From contig JACBWW010000004.1 in assembly GCA_020086605.1 (NCBI GenBank), positions 20,595,624-20,659,623 on the forward strand: a stretch of DNA of 64,000 bases, in the 5' to 3' direction. Of this stretch, positions 13,087-28,000 are shown one piece after another; the first letter of the stretch is position 1; every line of letters begins with the position of its first letter. This DNA comes from Lanius collurio. Its lineage: Eukaryota > Chordata > Aves > Passeriformes > Laniidae. Position numbers and translations under genes: made by a program. Under the pieces are notes generated by a model. It was not told the origin of the DNA, did no database searches, and worked only from the letters and a program-made list of their open reading frames with translations.

Positions 13087-16000
13087 GTAAAAACCTGTGT
13101 TTGTACACGCAACAGTTCTTAATTATATACAAAAGAGAGTTTGTTTAAACTGTTTATTGAAACAACGTGTAACACAATCCAGAGGAAATGAGAAAGTAGA
13201 ATTATCTCATGTTTAAGAGACTGTGTAGCTACAGTGCATAAGAAAAAGATGACTAAGAGCTAAAGAACTGTTTAGAATAAAGGTATGTTCGGTTTTTTTT
13301 GTACTGATGTGTTGTCATGTCATTTCCATGCTTATTCATTAGCCTGTTCACAGGTGGAATCTTTACTAGACATGAATATACTTCAGTATAGTTTTTTTAA
13401 TTAGATTAGATTTTATTATAGTTTCAGATTATGAGAACTTTTTTTGTAATTGTACATTTGGAGATCATTTTGAATTACTGTTGTTTATGACTTTTTTTTA
13501 GGTTTGAATGTTTATTGATTGCAGAGTGACAGGATAATTAAAGTTGAATAAAATATCTGGACATCATTAAATCCTATCTCCTCCCTCACTCTCACCATTA
13601 AATTAGAGTGCATGAGAGCATATTGCTCAGGATTTGTCCATTTGGGTTTTGATTACAGAATCACTTAGGTTGGAAAAGACCTCTAAGATTGCGTCCAACC
13701 ATTAATCCAGCACTGCTGAGTCCACCATTAAACCATGTCCCCAAGTGCCACATCTACACGAGTTTTAAATACCTTCAGGGATGGTCACTCAACCATTTCC
13801 CTGGGCAGCCCCTTCTAAATCTTGACAACCCTCTGGTGAAGAAATTTTTTTAATATCCAATCTAAACCTTCCCTGGCACAACTTGAGGCCATTTCCTCTT
13901 GTCACGTCACCTGTTACTTGAGAGGGGAGACCAGCCCCCAGCTGGCTATAGCCTCATATCAGATACTTGCAGAGAGTGGTAAGGTCATGCCTGATTTTTC
14001 TCCAGACTAAACAAAACCAGCTCCCTCAGCTACTCCTCATCAGATTTGTGCTCCAGACCCTTCACCAGCTCTGCTGTACTTCTCTGGACACGCTCCAGCA
14101 CCTCAGTGTCTTCCCTGTTGTGAGGGATCCAGAACTGGACACAGGACTCAAGGTGTGACCTCACCAGTGTCCAGTACAGAAGAACAGTGGTCCTGCCACA
14201 CTATTTCTGATACAAGTCAGTATGCCATTGGCTTTCTTGGCCACCTGGGCACATGCTGGAACATGTTGACCCGGTTCTTTTCTGCTGGGCAGCTTTCCAG
14301 CTGCTCTGCCCCAAGCCTGTCACACTCTCTGGAGTTGTGACCCAAGTGCAAGACCTGGCTCTTCACCTTCTTGAATCCCCTGCAATTGCCCATGGATCCA
14401 GCTGGTCCTGGTCCCCCTGCAGATCCTTCCTGCCCTTCAGCAGATCAACATTTCCACCCAACTTGATGCCATCTACAGATTGACTACGTGGCACTTGATC
14501 GCCTCATCCAGATCATTGATAAAGATAACTAAACAGATTAAATTGATAACAGGATTAAATTGATAAAAATATTAGAGATGTCTATGAGAGCAGACACTCC
14601 ACAACCTCTTTGGGCAAACATGCCAGTTGATTGCTGTACTAATTAAGATGAGGGTACTTAACTGCAGTATGAACTTTTGGGGACATTTTTGTTGTTCCTT
14701 CAAGTTTTTTTCTCATATATTAATGAAAAGCGTTGTGTTTTTTTTGTTGTGGTTTTCTTCCTCCCTACTTCCTTCCCCCCCATAATTGTACCTCCTTTTA
14801 CCCTTTTAGAGTTCCTTACCAAATTTTAAACAAAACGAATTTTCTGTTGTCCGGCAACATGAAGAGTTTATTTGGCTTCATGATTCTTTTGTTGAGAATG
14901 AGGACTATGCTGGCTATATTGTAAGTACTGATATTCTTTTGGTTTATATGTGCTGTTTTTGTGGGCTGTATCAAAACTGCTTGAGACTGCTTTTAAATGC
15001 AGTGGAAACAGCAGATGTTCATTCCTTATAAAATCAGATCAGCTTCTCTAATACTTAATTTTATGCGACTACACAAAATTAGTGGTTAAAGCAAACTTGG
15101 AAGAAAGCTACAGTGGCTGTCATACTTTCTTTCTTGCCTTTTACTCCTAAGGAATGAGTAGTTTCTTTTGTCTCCAAGTGTATTTTTATGCCACTGTGTT
15201 AAAAGTGTGGGAGAGAGTTGAACTGTATGACTTGGTGGTATTGTTTTTGCAAGCTAATGTTTAACTTAGTTACAAGTTTCATGTTACCTTTGTTTCAGCT
15301 GGAATGGCTTTTCGAGTTCTTGTTATAAAGATCAGAATCATTTTTCCATAAATAAGAGGAAGGAAAAAACAATTTAAATACCAGGTAGAACTATAGGGAA
15401 CCTCAATATGTAATAACTTAGGGTTTGAAGTTTATTTCAAGCCTTCCAGGAGCAGAGGTTTCAAAACAGACACTGTATGATAAGTGCATATTAAAAATGG
15501 TGCTGTTCTTCATATGTTAATTGCAAATAGGAGTATTTGTCATCTTGGTATGAAAGTTGTTCATTTTGTGTTGGGGGGTGTTTGCTGATTCAGAGCATAA
15601 ACAGATATTTCTAATTGATTAGTGGGTACATTGTAATGAGTATAATCTGTGATGTGTCATACCATTCTTGAGCTAGTCTTTTCTTAGTCAGAAAAGCTAT
15701 TTGAAGTGACTAGACCTTCAGTGTGGTAATACCTAGTTTCAGATGGTTGAACATCTAGATACTGGATTTTTTGGTTTTTTGTAATGTGTTAATAAAATGG
15801 GCCAATATCAGTAATCTAAAATTTAAACTTAGTTTAACTTTGTTCTGTTTCCTGACAGCAATTCAGGATTAGTTTGTCTCTGTGGTGTTTTTCAGTGTTA
15901 ATATACTGTATTATAAAGTTAACCTAGAGACTTGTTGACTGGGGGCTTTGTTATTTCAACACATAAGTCTTTAATGTCAGCAAGAAAGAGCTAGTGCCTG

Positions 16001-19000
16001 CAAACAATAGGGAATAGTTTTCTTGGTTTAAAGTTTTGGTGAGTTATAAATGGATGGTGAGAAAACAATTGTGGAATTCTTTTTTTTTCTTTAAACAAGA
16101 AATAATCCTTACCAACTAAGCTAAACCAAAACTAATTAAAAATAATTATTTCAAGTTTTAATTCATTGTCATGGGAAATGAAGTATTATTTGGTTTCTGT
16201 TGTAATTAAACTGAAGCCATTATTTAATACTCTAGTAATCTTCAAGGACACTTGACCGAAATTGGTATAGTAATGCAGCATGTATAACTCGTGAATGAGA
16301 GGCTTTATCCAGAAATGCTGTAATGAATGATGAAAGAGAGAAACATGTATTAAAAAGCTGCAGGCTGTCTACAGTTCCTGTGCTGTGAATGAGTGTTGTT
16401 TGACTGAGAAAATGAGAACTTAAAAAAAATTGGATTCAATTCCAGATTCCACCAGCACCACCCAGGCCTGACTTTGATGCCTCCAGGGAGAAACTGCAGA
16501 AACTTGGAGAAGGGGAAGGATCAATGACTAAAGAAGAATTCACCAAGATGAAACAAGAACTGGAAGCGTATGTAGACTTGATTACTACTTTATTTATTTA
16601 TTTATTTATATTCCAAAACTTTTAATGCTGTCTGCTGTCCCATGTTTCCGATTTCACTGTAATGGTTCTCTGTGAAATACAGACTTGAGAATCCAGGTGC
16701 TGTATAAACAGGGTTAATGTTAGTGATCATGATCAGTGCCATTAGGAAAATTGTAGAAAAAATTTCATGGAATAGCTTCTTAAACAAGAAATACATCAGC
16801 TTGTTCTGAGCATTCTTTTGTAAGAAATAAAGTACTTAGATCCTTTTCTTCACAGAACATCTGCAAAGGGAGGAGATAACCTCTATCATTTTTAGTTCTG
16901 GTGTTCCACATTTTATAAGCATAATGAGACTTTAAGGTTATACGTGTAGTGATTGGGAGTAGGGAGTTGTGCATGTGGTTCGTACTGTGAACATGGATGC
17001 CAACCTTCTGTTCCCCAAGAAATATGAGGATTACTAGAAAATTCCTTTTTTGACACTTTTAAAAAAAATTTTTGCACAAGGAGAATATACTTCCTGAAAA
17101 TACTGTTTTCCCTTAATATGAATTTAATTTATATTGAAATATCTGCTCTGAAGCTTCTTGTTCCTTATTGAGTTACACAGTGAAGTTTCTCCTTGCTTCG
17201 TCCATTTTATCATGCATTCACTTCTTTGATCTTTTTCCTGTCATTGGTTTCAGTTTTCAAGTGTATATTTACGCTGCTTCTAGACTGCTTCTATCAAGAG
17301 CTCTGAATTGGCAAGAAAAGTACATAGAACTCTTAGAACTGCTGCTTTCTCTCCGAACTTCAGCTGCTGTGAGCAAATGTCTTAAAAAGCTCTGTATTAG
17401 TGATATGTACAGCGTAATTTATAGCAGAGTAGATATACACTTCATATGCAGAAAACTGGAAATTAGCAAAACACTATAGATTTTAAAGAATCTGGTTTTC
17501 CAGCGGCCCTGATCATGATTCTCTTGTGGTCTGGTTAGGGGTTGGATAACACAGAAAACTTTGGGTTTCTTCTACTGCCACCTCCATCCTCTGCATCCTC
17601 CTTTTTTGTCTTCACTGAATGACTACTACTCTCACTGAGATCAAACATCTCCCAACACTGGCCCTGCTGGTTTGCTGGTATGTAAATCTTAAAACTCCTT
17701 GCACACAGTGGAAGGAAAAGCGTTGATTATAATTTTGCTGTTTGACCTCAGAATGGGAAAAAGAGCCCTTTCCTCATTTTTAGATGAGTTGCATCTTACT
17801 CATTGAATTTGCAAAGCACAATGAATTCTAGCAAACTTGTATTCGTAAGAGTGCCTTCCTCTTAATTAAATTGCAAGTGAGTGATTGCTTTTAAGCTGAG
17901 TTGGCTGAACTGGGCAACTGTGATGTGATTATTATGGTTAAATGTGATTTTTTTGTCGTATCTACCAAATGCAGATCTTAATTTCACTTGTAGAACCACG
18001 AAGTGAGACATCAATGTAAGCTTTGGCTCAAAAAGGCTAGGTGCTTTAACATGAAATAAAAGACTGTCTAATCAGCTAACAAAACCATATGAACATATAA
18101 ATAAGTAAGGAGGGTGCAAATGGGCAAGGGGATGGAGATGGGGAGGAAGGAATTTGCACATCAACACATAGTGCCTAGGGACTGTAGTTGGTTCCTCAGT
18201 TTCTTGATTTTTGGGGTGCTGGGGAAAGGAGAATGAAATAAGGTTACAGTTTCAGCAAACCAGCGTCTGTTAGCTAACCATAAAAATTAGAGTGTATTTC
18301 TTGACTCTTCATTAAAAGTCTCTCTGTAATGTGTTTGGGCTTCAAATTTCTCTCTAGTATTAACATTGCACTATTTATTTGTGTCTCTATCAAACATTGG
18401 AGTGATAAACTCCATTATATCAGCTTGTAATTTTGTATTCTTACTGAGGCTCTCTTAAAGCTGCTCACTAGGTTTATCTCAAACTTAATTGCTTCATATG
18501 AAATTCTTATGTCTGTCTTATTTCTTGTTTTTAGTGAATATTTGGCAATATTCAAGAAGACAGTTGCAATGCATGAAGTGTTTTTGTGTCGCGTGGCAGC
18601 ACATCCTATTTTGAGAAAGGACTTAAATTTCCATGTATTCTTGGAATATAATCAGGATGTGAGTATTGAAAACTGAATTGCTAGCTAGAGAAATCAAGAT
18701 GTACTTTTATGGTAGGATGGAAAATTGATTAAGAGGGCATTACCTCCTGGAGGAAATTACATCAATTCCTTCATGCCAGACATATTTGTACTGTAAAAGT
18801 TAGAAATTAATTTAGTCTGTAAGAGTTCATTTTCTGCCACCTGGGGACCCAAATGCACTATATGCTCTAACTTTGGCATCAAAGATATTGCTGGAAATCC
18901 AGTAATATTAAAAAGCTGAGCTTTTGAGTGATTTCACATGAAAGTATACTTTTCCACTCTTTGAATTTTTTTTTTTTTTTTTGCTGTGAGGAAGAATTAT

Positions 19001-22000
19001 GCAACAAAATGGAACACTAATTTCTAGGATTTGGAACTGTGGTATAAATTCTGTTGCTAACAAAACTAGAGAGAATTTCTAATGAAATGTTCTCATAAAT
19101 AAAACCTTTTTGTTTATGATGGAAATGAAAATGTGTTTAAATTTTTTCTAAGTTTTGGACTAGTGTGGCTATCCACATTTAAATACTGAATTGAGTTAAT
19201 GAGAGTACTTTTGGATTCATAACTCTTTGGCATTGGAGTTAGTGGTTGCTCATATTTTGCACAGTTTTAGTTACTTTTTAAAATTGCAGGAGTCAACACT
19301 GAATGAAAAAAATTATTACAAATACCGGCTCAACTGCATACATACTTAATTCAAAACATGTTACAGAGGTTCCTCTGTTGTTAGATGTAGAAATGATTAG
19401 AGATTCAGGAACTCGGTTTACCTAAACTGGGTGAAGTTAGATGGACAGGAAGAGTGTGAGGAGGCTTAAACCAGCATTATCCTCTGGAAGCCAAAGATCT
19501 GCCATTTGCCAAAGGGTGAAACATGGTTATATTAACTATAGTTACATCAGTCAGCTCAGTTATACTGTGCACGGTGAATAGTGTGTTATTGGTAACTGAA
19601 ATGGATGCTCTCTATATTTGGTACTGTCTATAGGTGCTACAATGTTGCTGATTTTTTTTTCTTCACCTAGAGTAGTATTTTAGGTGATGAACCGTTGTAA
19701 TACAGGAAAGGGGGGGGTCCACCGCAACAATGAACAATCTGGTAAATGAGTCTTCATCTGGATGCGAGGTGCCCTGTCCCCATTCATGTAGAGTTTGAGA
19801 GTAAATAGAGAACAGGAAAGTTGCTGTAGGTGTAGCAGATAGGGGTATGTAATCATGTTTGGTTTTTTTTTTAAAGCTTGTATTGCCTCCAGAAAATGAC
19901 TGAACTTGATAAATTAATTTGTTTTTCAGTTGAGTGTTCGTGGGAAAAATAAGAAAGAGAAACTTGAAGACTTCTTCAAAAATATGGTTAAATCAGCAGA
20001 TGGTGTCATTGTTTCAGGAGTAAAGGTGATTACTGTTTAACATATCAAGATGTAAAATGTATTAATGTTGTTGTCTTTTTTAATGAAGCGGAATTTTCTA
20101 TAGGTACAAAACATGATTTTTGTAGTGATATCTAACTTAAGAATTGGTGGCAGACCATGGGTGAGAACTTGTGGCCTGAATGCAAAATAATTGAGAGCTT
20201 TCTTGTGGGTTTTCAGTACTCTTTCCCCTGTTCTATGAAATTAAGCTTTTTTTTTTTTTTAATGTGTAGATAATTGATAATCTCGTTGGGTTTTTTTGTT
20301 CAGGCCTGCCATTTTATGTTGTGGGAAGGAGAACTAGGTCTGACAACTGCTTCAGTTCAGAAGTTACTAACTGAGTGAATTTTCCCAGTCTTGTAGAATC
20401 CTTCTACGTTTTCAAGGATAGGAGCAGCAGTAGAGGTTATATGATTTGTCCCAGTAGATGTAAAAATGTAACTGAGGGGGGAAAGAAAGTAGAAAATGCA
20501 ATTTAATTTTCACTTTTCCAAAAGCTACAAGATCGCTTTTACGACAAACAGAAGTTCTGCAGGATGATTTTTAATTTCTTTTCTTTCTAGTGGTAATAGC
20601 AATTTTTACAAAAATTAAAGTTTCTAGGTTTGAAGTCTTGGTTTTTGAAACTGCTGGAAAGTGGATATAACTATGGATTAAATATGACATGGAGAAAAAT
20701 AAAAAGTCCACATAACTACTGTGATCATAAGAACATTGTTCAAAGCCCATGTTGTAGGCTACTCCATGGTATTGAGCATCTGTGTTATATTAGAGGATTT
20801 TTAAAAATAAGTATTAAACCAATGATCTCATGTTGTAATACAGAAAATATTAAAAGTTACCCGTGTTTACCAAATTGACAGAAGTGTGTCATTAAGATCA
20901 ATGTTCTGAGCTAGGAGTTCAAATCATCTCATCTGAGACCACAGCCTCTGTACTACTGGGTGACTTTCTTCCCTTCTCCCCTTTTTCTAGGTAGATGTCT
21001 TTTTAAATTAAATACTTGACATGTATTATATTTTTCTGTCACCCTTGGTTACCCTTTGGTTTTCCTTCATGTTTAGTTACATGGACCTTTAGGATGCTTG
21101 TTGCAAATTCTTAATTCTTACTAAATTCTTAATAAAACTTAAGGTCATGATATAAGTGGAGAAGAAAACAGTTTATATAAATGGTATTTTAGACAATAAA
21201 AGTAGATGCATTTCCTGTCACAGCAACAGTGAAATGTGCAAATTTACTCTGCAATTACCCTGTAGAATTACCCTGTAGAGAGTGAGTGAAATCCTTTTTT
21301 TCTAATTATTCTTTGGGGTTTTTTTTTTTTTTTTTTTTTGGTAGGATGTGGATGACTTCTTTGAACATGAGAGAACATTCCTTGTAGAATATCACAACCG
21401 GGTCAAAGATGCCTCTGCCAAATCTGATAAAATGACAAGATCACATAAAAGTGAGTGTTTTTCCAGGGTGAAAATAGTACTGGTTAAAGTGTACAGAAGT
21501 TGTTCACGAGGAGAAGTAATTTTTAGTTTTCTTTTTGCATGTGAAAAGTGAATTAATTTCTCCAAGAGTAGCCTTCAGAGTCTAAAGAAGTTAAATCTGA
21601 CTTTCTAAGTTTAGGCTTTGCTGCAGTAGACTAGGTGGAGTAAGATCAGTCTGGTGCAACACTGAGGATGTCTTGATTCTTCATGCTGTCTGCTTGAAAA
21701 GAAATACACTTTAAGTATTAATATTTTGTTGAAGTCTGACTTGGTCATTTATGTGTAGAGGTGGGTAGTATGGCAGTACTTGTGATTTTACACCTAGTGT
21801 AGTTGTTATTGACTGGATGTGGTTGATTCCACTGATTGCAATCTCTTGGCACACTGGGCATTGCATTACGTTGCTAACAAAGTACCTGTGCTTGTAGCTA
21901 ACTCCTGTTTGGGCCGTTAGTTCTTCTAAACGAGGTTTCCGTTTTTTAGTTGTTTTGATTGGAGACTGGAATGTGTACATTCAGTAGCCTGGTTTGCTGG

Positions 22001-25000
22001 ACCCCTTTTCTTACTGAGACAAGACCACTTGCCTGCTAATTTGTCTTTGTGAGCTCAGTGCTAGCTAATGTGATTTCTGAAAGCTCTAGATGGTCTTCCC
22101 AAGTGCAGTTCATTTATTTGAGAAAATGAAAAATCTTTGTGTTAGGGCTACTGTGTTTGTTTTAGGATTACTGTGATTTGAGAAGCTCAGAAAAAATCAC
22201 CTATATTGCCCTTGATTTTAAGTTTTTGTGCCTAGATAAATCAAAACTGATCTTCCAGATATTGTCTACTTCCTTGAAGTTTGGGTCCGATTTACAGATA
22301 TTGTCTTTGCTATCTACAGTAATACAGTTCGCACAAGACTAGGTCACAAACGTTTTATGAATCTCAAGTGGATTTTGAATGAGACATTAAACTGAGGATT
22401 TTCTGAGTTCTTCAGATGCTTCTCTTGCTGTTGTATGAAGACTGAGCCTTTTATAGTTTAAGTATCTGTGGTAGGAGATGGAAAGAGTTATGGCTCAGTG
22501 AACTACGAAGGGACCCTGTGTCTGCATTCAGTTCCCACCTGAAGTGGTTTCTGGTGTTTTTGGTTGCTTTCTAAAAATGAGAACTGAACTTCCTTCATAG
22601 TAATGAAATGTCTTATGAAATGATTTATTTACAGAGTGAGAAACGATTTTACGTTGGTTGTAGAACCAAGAAAATCCTTTGAAATGAGGTTGTAGAGGAT
22701 CTGATGGGAAAGGGTTGATCAAACTCATGACAAAGCTTCATTGGTTTCCAGGCTCAAACCACACAGGTTGTTTTTTGACAACTTTTACCAAACTGTGAAT
22801 TGGGACAAATGGCATCTTTGGAAATTCTGGCTAGAGGAGTAGAGCAATGACCTGGGAAACCTGTTTTGGAAATGGGCATCTGTAGTTTATGGATAACATG
22901 ATCCACAGAGAGCTGCAGGGCTTGCAAAGACACTGACTTGCCATTTCCAGCAGAAAATCTCTTTTTATGTTGAAATGGGAGGGATAGCAGGGGAGATTAA
23001 CAGCTTCCTAATACCATTCTTCACTGTAACCAACTGCACTGATGATGTATGGAGTAATGAATTGTGTGGAAGTTGACCCACTCAATCTCTTAAGGTTGTG
23101 TTATTAAAAAAAAATCTGCTTAAAGGCATATAAACTTCAGAAATAACAAGCAAATGTACTTTCCTGTTCATTGCTTGGATCTGTTTGTTTTCATCATCCA
23201 TTGATTTAATACTTAAAGCTCTTGAGTAAAAGAAAGAAGAGGAATGAGATAGTAAAACAAGTGCTTGTTTGTTTTTCTAGATGTGGCGGATGACTATAAT
23301 AGAATTGGTTCTTCATTATATGCATTAGGAACGCAGGACTCCACAGACATATGCAAGTAAGATATTGTTAATAACCTGCAGGGTAATTTGCTATGTAGCA
23401 GTCTTCATGGTGACCTGCTGAGATTGGTAGCTCTTGTTAGGAGAAAACCAGAATTTCTAACAGCTGTATCACATGAAGATATTTTCTTCTCTAGTATTTC
23501 CTTTCTTTAGCAGGCTGCATTTAATACTTTTGCTTTAATATTTGTCTGTAAAAAAATGCTGTTTTCTACAGTTTGTAGAAAATGACAGAGGTGAGATGGA
23601 AGAGTCTTCATTGAATAAGAAAAAACCACAACTGTTCACCATTTTTTAAAAAATGTTACAAATGCTTTTACATGTGCAGCAAGCACAGGTCTCAGTCTGA
23701 GTACACAGATTTTTTTAAGTGTACCAACATCTTGAAAAATAGTTGTGCTGTTTTGACAAGTTTACTGCACTTAAAAAAATAAAGCAATCTACGGAGATCC
23801 CTAGAACATTGAAAATAGCAGGGGGTCTCTATGTACAGATATTTGTCCTTTAATCTTTCAGTGATTTGCTTGAAGATGAAGTCTGTTCTATCTGAAGATA
23901 AAACTTGGTTAACTAGCTTAAAGATATCAGTGCTTATCAACATATACACATAGTTCATTAGTGTGATGTTGGTGTCTGTGTGACAACCGGTAGGACATGA
24001 ATGTGAAAGTTAACTTACTAATTTACCTGAATTACAGTGATATATGTCCAAATCTGGTGACAGCTTATATACCAGATACTTAGATTATAGTATTAATATT
24101 TGTGGTAGTCCGTTAGGGTCTGTTAGAAATCACATCTGTCTTCTGTAAAATAGTATAATTTCACTGTAATTCAGTCTGCTGTAATACTGAAGCCTTGTAT
24201 TGTCTCCTGCCATGGAGATGTTGCCACACTGTTGCTCAGCATCCCTGAATTCCAAGTAGGACGTATGTCATGTTTACTGGGTGAAGAAAAGAACTTTTAA
24301 ATTTACATAAAGGATGCTTGATAAAAGTGTAAGACCATTGACCAGGTTGTTGGTGTTTGGGGTTTAATTCATAGAAGCATAAAGAATCCTTGAGGAGCTG
24401 AGCAATTATTCTTTATTTAAAAATATCCATTTGTTATGCTTCGTTTGTCATTTGCCTTTCTTACATTGCACAGTTCCCACATGTTTGAAATTTGAAACTA
24501 GTATGTTCTGAGTTTTGTCAATTATAATTTTAAGCAGTCTTTATTGCCAGATGCAGACTATAGTGTGAGTTTTAGAACGTAATTAGACTTTTTTGTTTAA
24601 AATGACATTGTAATATGAGCTGTTTCCTTTGCACAGGTTTTTTCTGAAGGTGTCAGAGTTGTTTGACAAAACAAGGGTATGTACTATGAAACGGACATTG
24701 TGTGTCAACAAGGCATTAACATGTGGATTAATATGGGTGCTTCTAGATGGAGCATTTAAGCAATGTGTAGTATGGAATGAGAAAGTGTGAGATATGAGTC
24801 GTGTTTTGTAAAGTGATTGAACCTTACGTCTCTTCAGTTGATTAAACATTTGTAGGCAGTCTCCTGTAATACCCATGTAAAGCTGCTGTTCCTCTAAAAT
24901 GCATAGAGATCTTCCATACTTGTTACTGGGAATCACAGAACTTGTTATGGATAAAAGAAATGAAGAAATGTAATCCTTAATCCAAAAAAATGGTGGCCAT

Positions 25001-28000
25001 GCTGCTTTTTTTTTGGAGCCAGGATCGGTTTCTGCAGTTTTTTGACTCAGAAGTAGTATTGCTTATACTTCTAACCAGTTTTTCAAATATCTTCTCTTTT
25101 GCCTTGTTTGGCTTGTTAAAAAGAAGATGTGTGCCATGTATCAGGAAAACTTTCAAATGAAAGATGTGTGTATTTCCTAAACTGACAATTGTATCTGCAT
25201 AAATACATACTTTAAAGAAAATTAACAGAATTACTTGCTTTGACTCAAAATGTTGCGTTTTAGAAATTAATTTTTTTTTAATTAGTGTTTAAATAATGCA
25301 CTTGCAGACTCTATTTCTAATCTGTTTCAAATACAAGCAAATTAGTTTATTAGTTTTTTAGACCATTTAGTGCATGCAGTTACACAATTAGTCTGCAAAG
25401 GTGCCTTAAAAATTTGTTTTACTTTGATTTCAACAACAACATAAAACTGCTTGTGCAGCTGTTAATATAAGTTTGTTTCTCTGCATTTTTTCTAGCATAT
25501 GATAAATATAATTGCTACTGGAAAAAAAGCAGTGTTTAATGCAAAAAGTCAGTTGTCAATTACTGCTCAGAGAGTAGCTTATTGCTTACATTTTAATACA
25601 GAATCCTAATACAGCACACTTCTCATTTTGCATCTTTTAAGTATGCTGTCACTAATGCCTGATCTTAGTTTTTGAAAAAGACCATCTGTCATGTACAGTA
25701 TATTTTACATTGAATTTGTATCATACAAAAGAAGATCCAAAATCTGGATGTTTAAGTTGATTCTTTTGCTTACTCATTTTTTGTTTGGTGGTGGTGTTTT
25801 GTTTTTCCAGAAAATAGAGGCTCGGGTATCTGCTGATGAAGATCTTAAACTTTCTGATCTCCTGAAATATTACCTTAGGGAATCTCAAGCTGCTAAGGTG
25901 AATTTATAGGTTTTTGTTCAGTGTTTCTTTTACACTGTGTTTCTTTAATGTAAAAAAGAGAGAGAGAGAGAAAGTGGTAAGAGGTCATCAACTCACAATA
26001 TAGATCGATTAAAATGCTGCCACCCCTAGCCTGCAATTTCTCCCTTAGCTGTAAAACCTGTCTCTGGTTCATATAAGGAGTAGCAAAGCGGTTGCTGATG
26101 TGGGACTGAGTGAGCCACTTGTCAAGGCCAAATCATGCAGTAATGAAACACAGTGGAAGGGCTGTTCATGTGTTTGCAATGTGTTTGGTGCTTTTAATTG
26201 CAAGCAGTTCTGCTTTTTTTTAAATATTAAAATTGGGTATTCCATATAATCTACTAGTGCTGTTACAAAAGCACATGGGCTGAATTTGATGTTCTGTGCT
26301 TACAGAAAATTTCATTCTTACTGTTGTTTGATGTGACATGGTTAAATGACATCACAGAATGAACAAGCATTTGTCAGAAAATGTCTTTAGTTAGATCATG
26401 AACTGTTGCACCAAAAATGTTACTACTGTTTCTTGGGCTCTGTGTGAATTTCAAATACATAATCTAAATGTAGTTTGTTTCTAATCTAAGAAGATGTGAA
26501 ATTTCCCATGATTTGCCTTCTTTGGCTTTCTGGAGTTTGAGCTAAGCCATCTGTTGCTAGCCTCTGTCAGACAAGATGGAGACCAGACAGTATTATGTTG
26601 TGGATCTGATCTAGTATAGACATTCATGTGACTTGCAGGATGAAGTAAAGTGAATGCAAATAATTTAGTAAAAACGGAAATACAGCAAGAAGGACTAATA
26701 TTAATTTGATTTTTTAATTACTTGGAATATAATAAAATATTTTGGAAGAGTCTTATAAACTCCATATAACCTTTGCTTTTTTAATAGGATCTCCTATATA
26801 GAAGATCTAGGTCACTAGTGGATTATGAAAATGCTAATAAGGCATTGGATAAAGCAAGAGCAAAAAATAAAGATGTGCTGCAAGCTGAAACTACTCAGCA
26901 AATATGCTGTCAGAAATTTGAGAAAATTTCTGAATCGGCAAAACAAGGTATTTGCATGGTCCTTGATCCTATGTTACTACTTGTAATTTAACATAATTGT
27001 CGTGGTTTGACACGGAAGTGTTTTTTTTGCAAAAAAAGTCCTTAATATTAACAAATACTTTAAAGAGTTGTTAAAATTCCCCTTTTGGTTTTATGCTTTC
27101 TTCTGTCAAGGCACCAGTCTGTCACAGATGTGATACTACTTTAGAGAAGGGTGAAATAATGAAATGAGATTTCACTAATTACAGAGTTAATAGAGAAAAG
27201 GAACCTTATTTAAAATGTTACTTTTTCTTCTGGAAACTTACTGTGTTTTTTAGGTTAATACTTCAGTGAGTTAGTAGTTATCTGACTCATCATTTGTGGC
27301 AGAGCTGTTCAAGGTTTAAACACCATGCTCTTCTGTTTTTATCACTGAGGAGTTGTTTGAGCCTGTAAATCTGGTTAATGATTCCTATAAATGAGACAGT
27401 GGAGAATGAGTGATCCTTTTAGCCACAAAGGTATATGGAGAAAGTGCACTGTTGTTCATCCTAGTTTTAGCTTAGTATATTCCCCGAAAACTTTCTTGTA
27501 TCAGCCTTGAAAGAACAGTGCAGATGGAGTAAGAGAAATAAATGTTAAAAGCATTCACTTGGCAGTCTTTTTTCTAAAGAGCTTTTTGTCCACAAAGGGT
27601 TCTTAGAGGTGAGGAACTGCAGTGATGGTTTGCTTTCTTCCAACTGTGTAGCAACATTTTTGAGCCCAGAATGTGCTGAGATTAAACTCAAGATTTTTCT
27701 TTTTTCTTTCTGTCACCCTTTACCTCTTCCGTCCTGAAGGAATATCTGTTAATCACTGAGGTCACTAGCAGGGATACTGTTACTGAGTCCATTTCTATTT
27801 TCTATAGAACTGATAGACTTCAAGACAAGAAGAGTTGCAGCCTTCAGAAAAAATCTGGTGGAACTAGCAGAACTGGAATTAAAGCATGCTAAGGTAATTG
27901 CAATACTTTTTGGCCTATATTTCAAGTGACTTTGAATATTATATGCTTGATTTATCAAAATGGCTACATTTGTTGTATGATACACACTTCACATTCAGGA

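Noticed and set aside
13967..14483. Three overlapping + strand frames
   Set aside because: They read the antisense strand of the CR1 fragment at 13655-14545.
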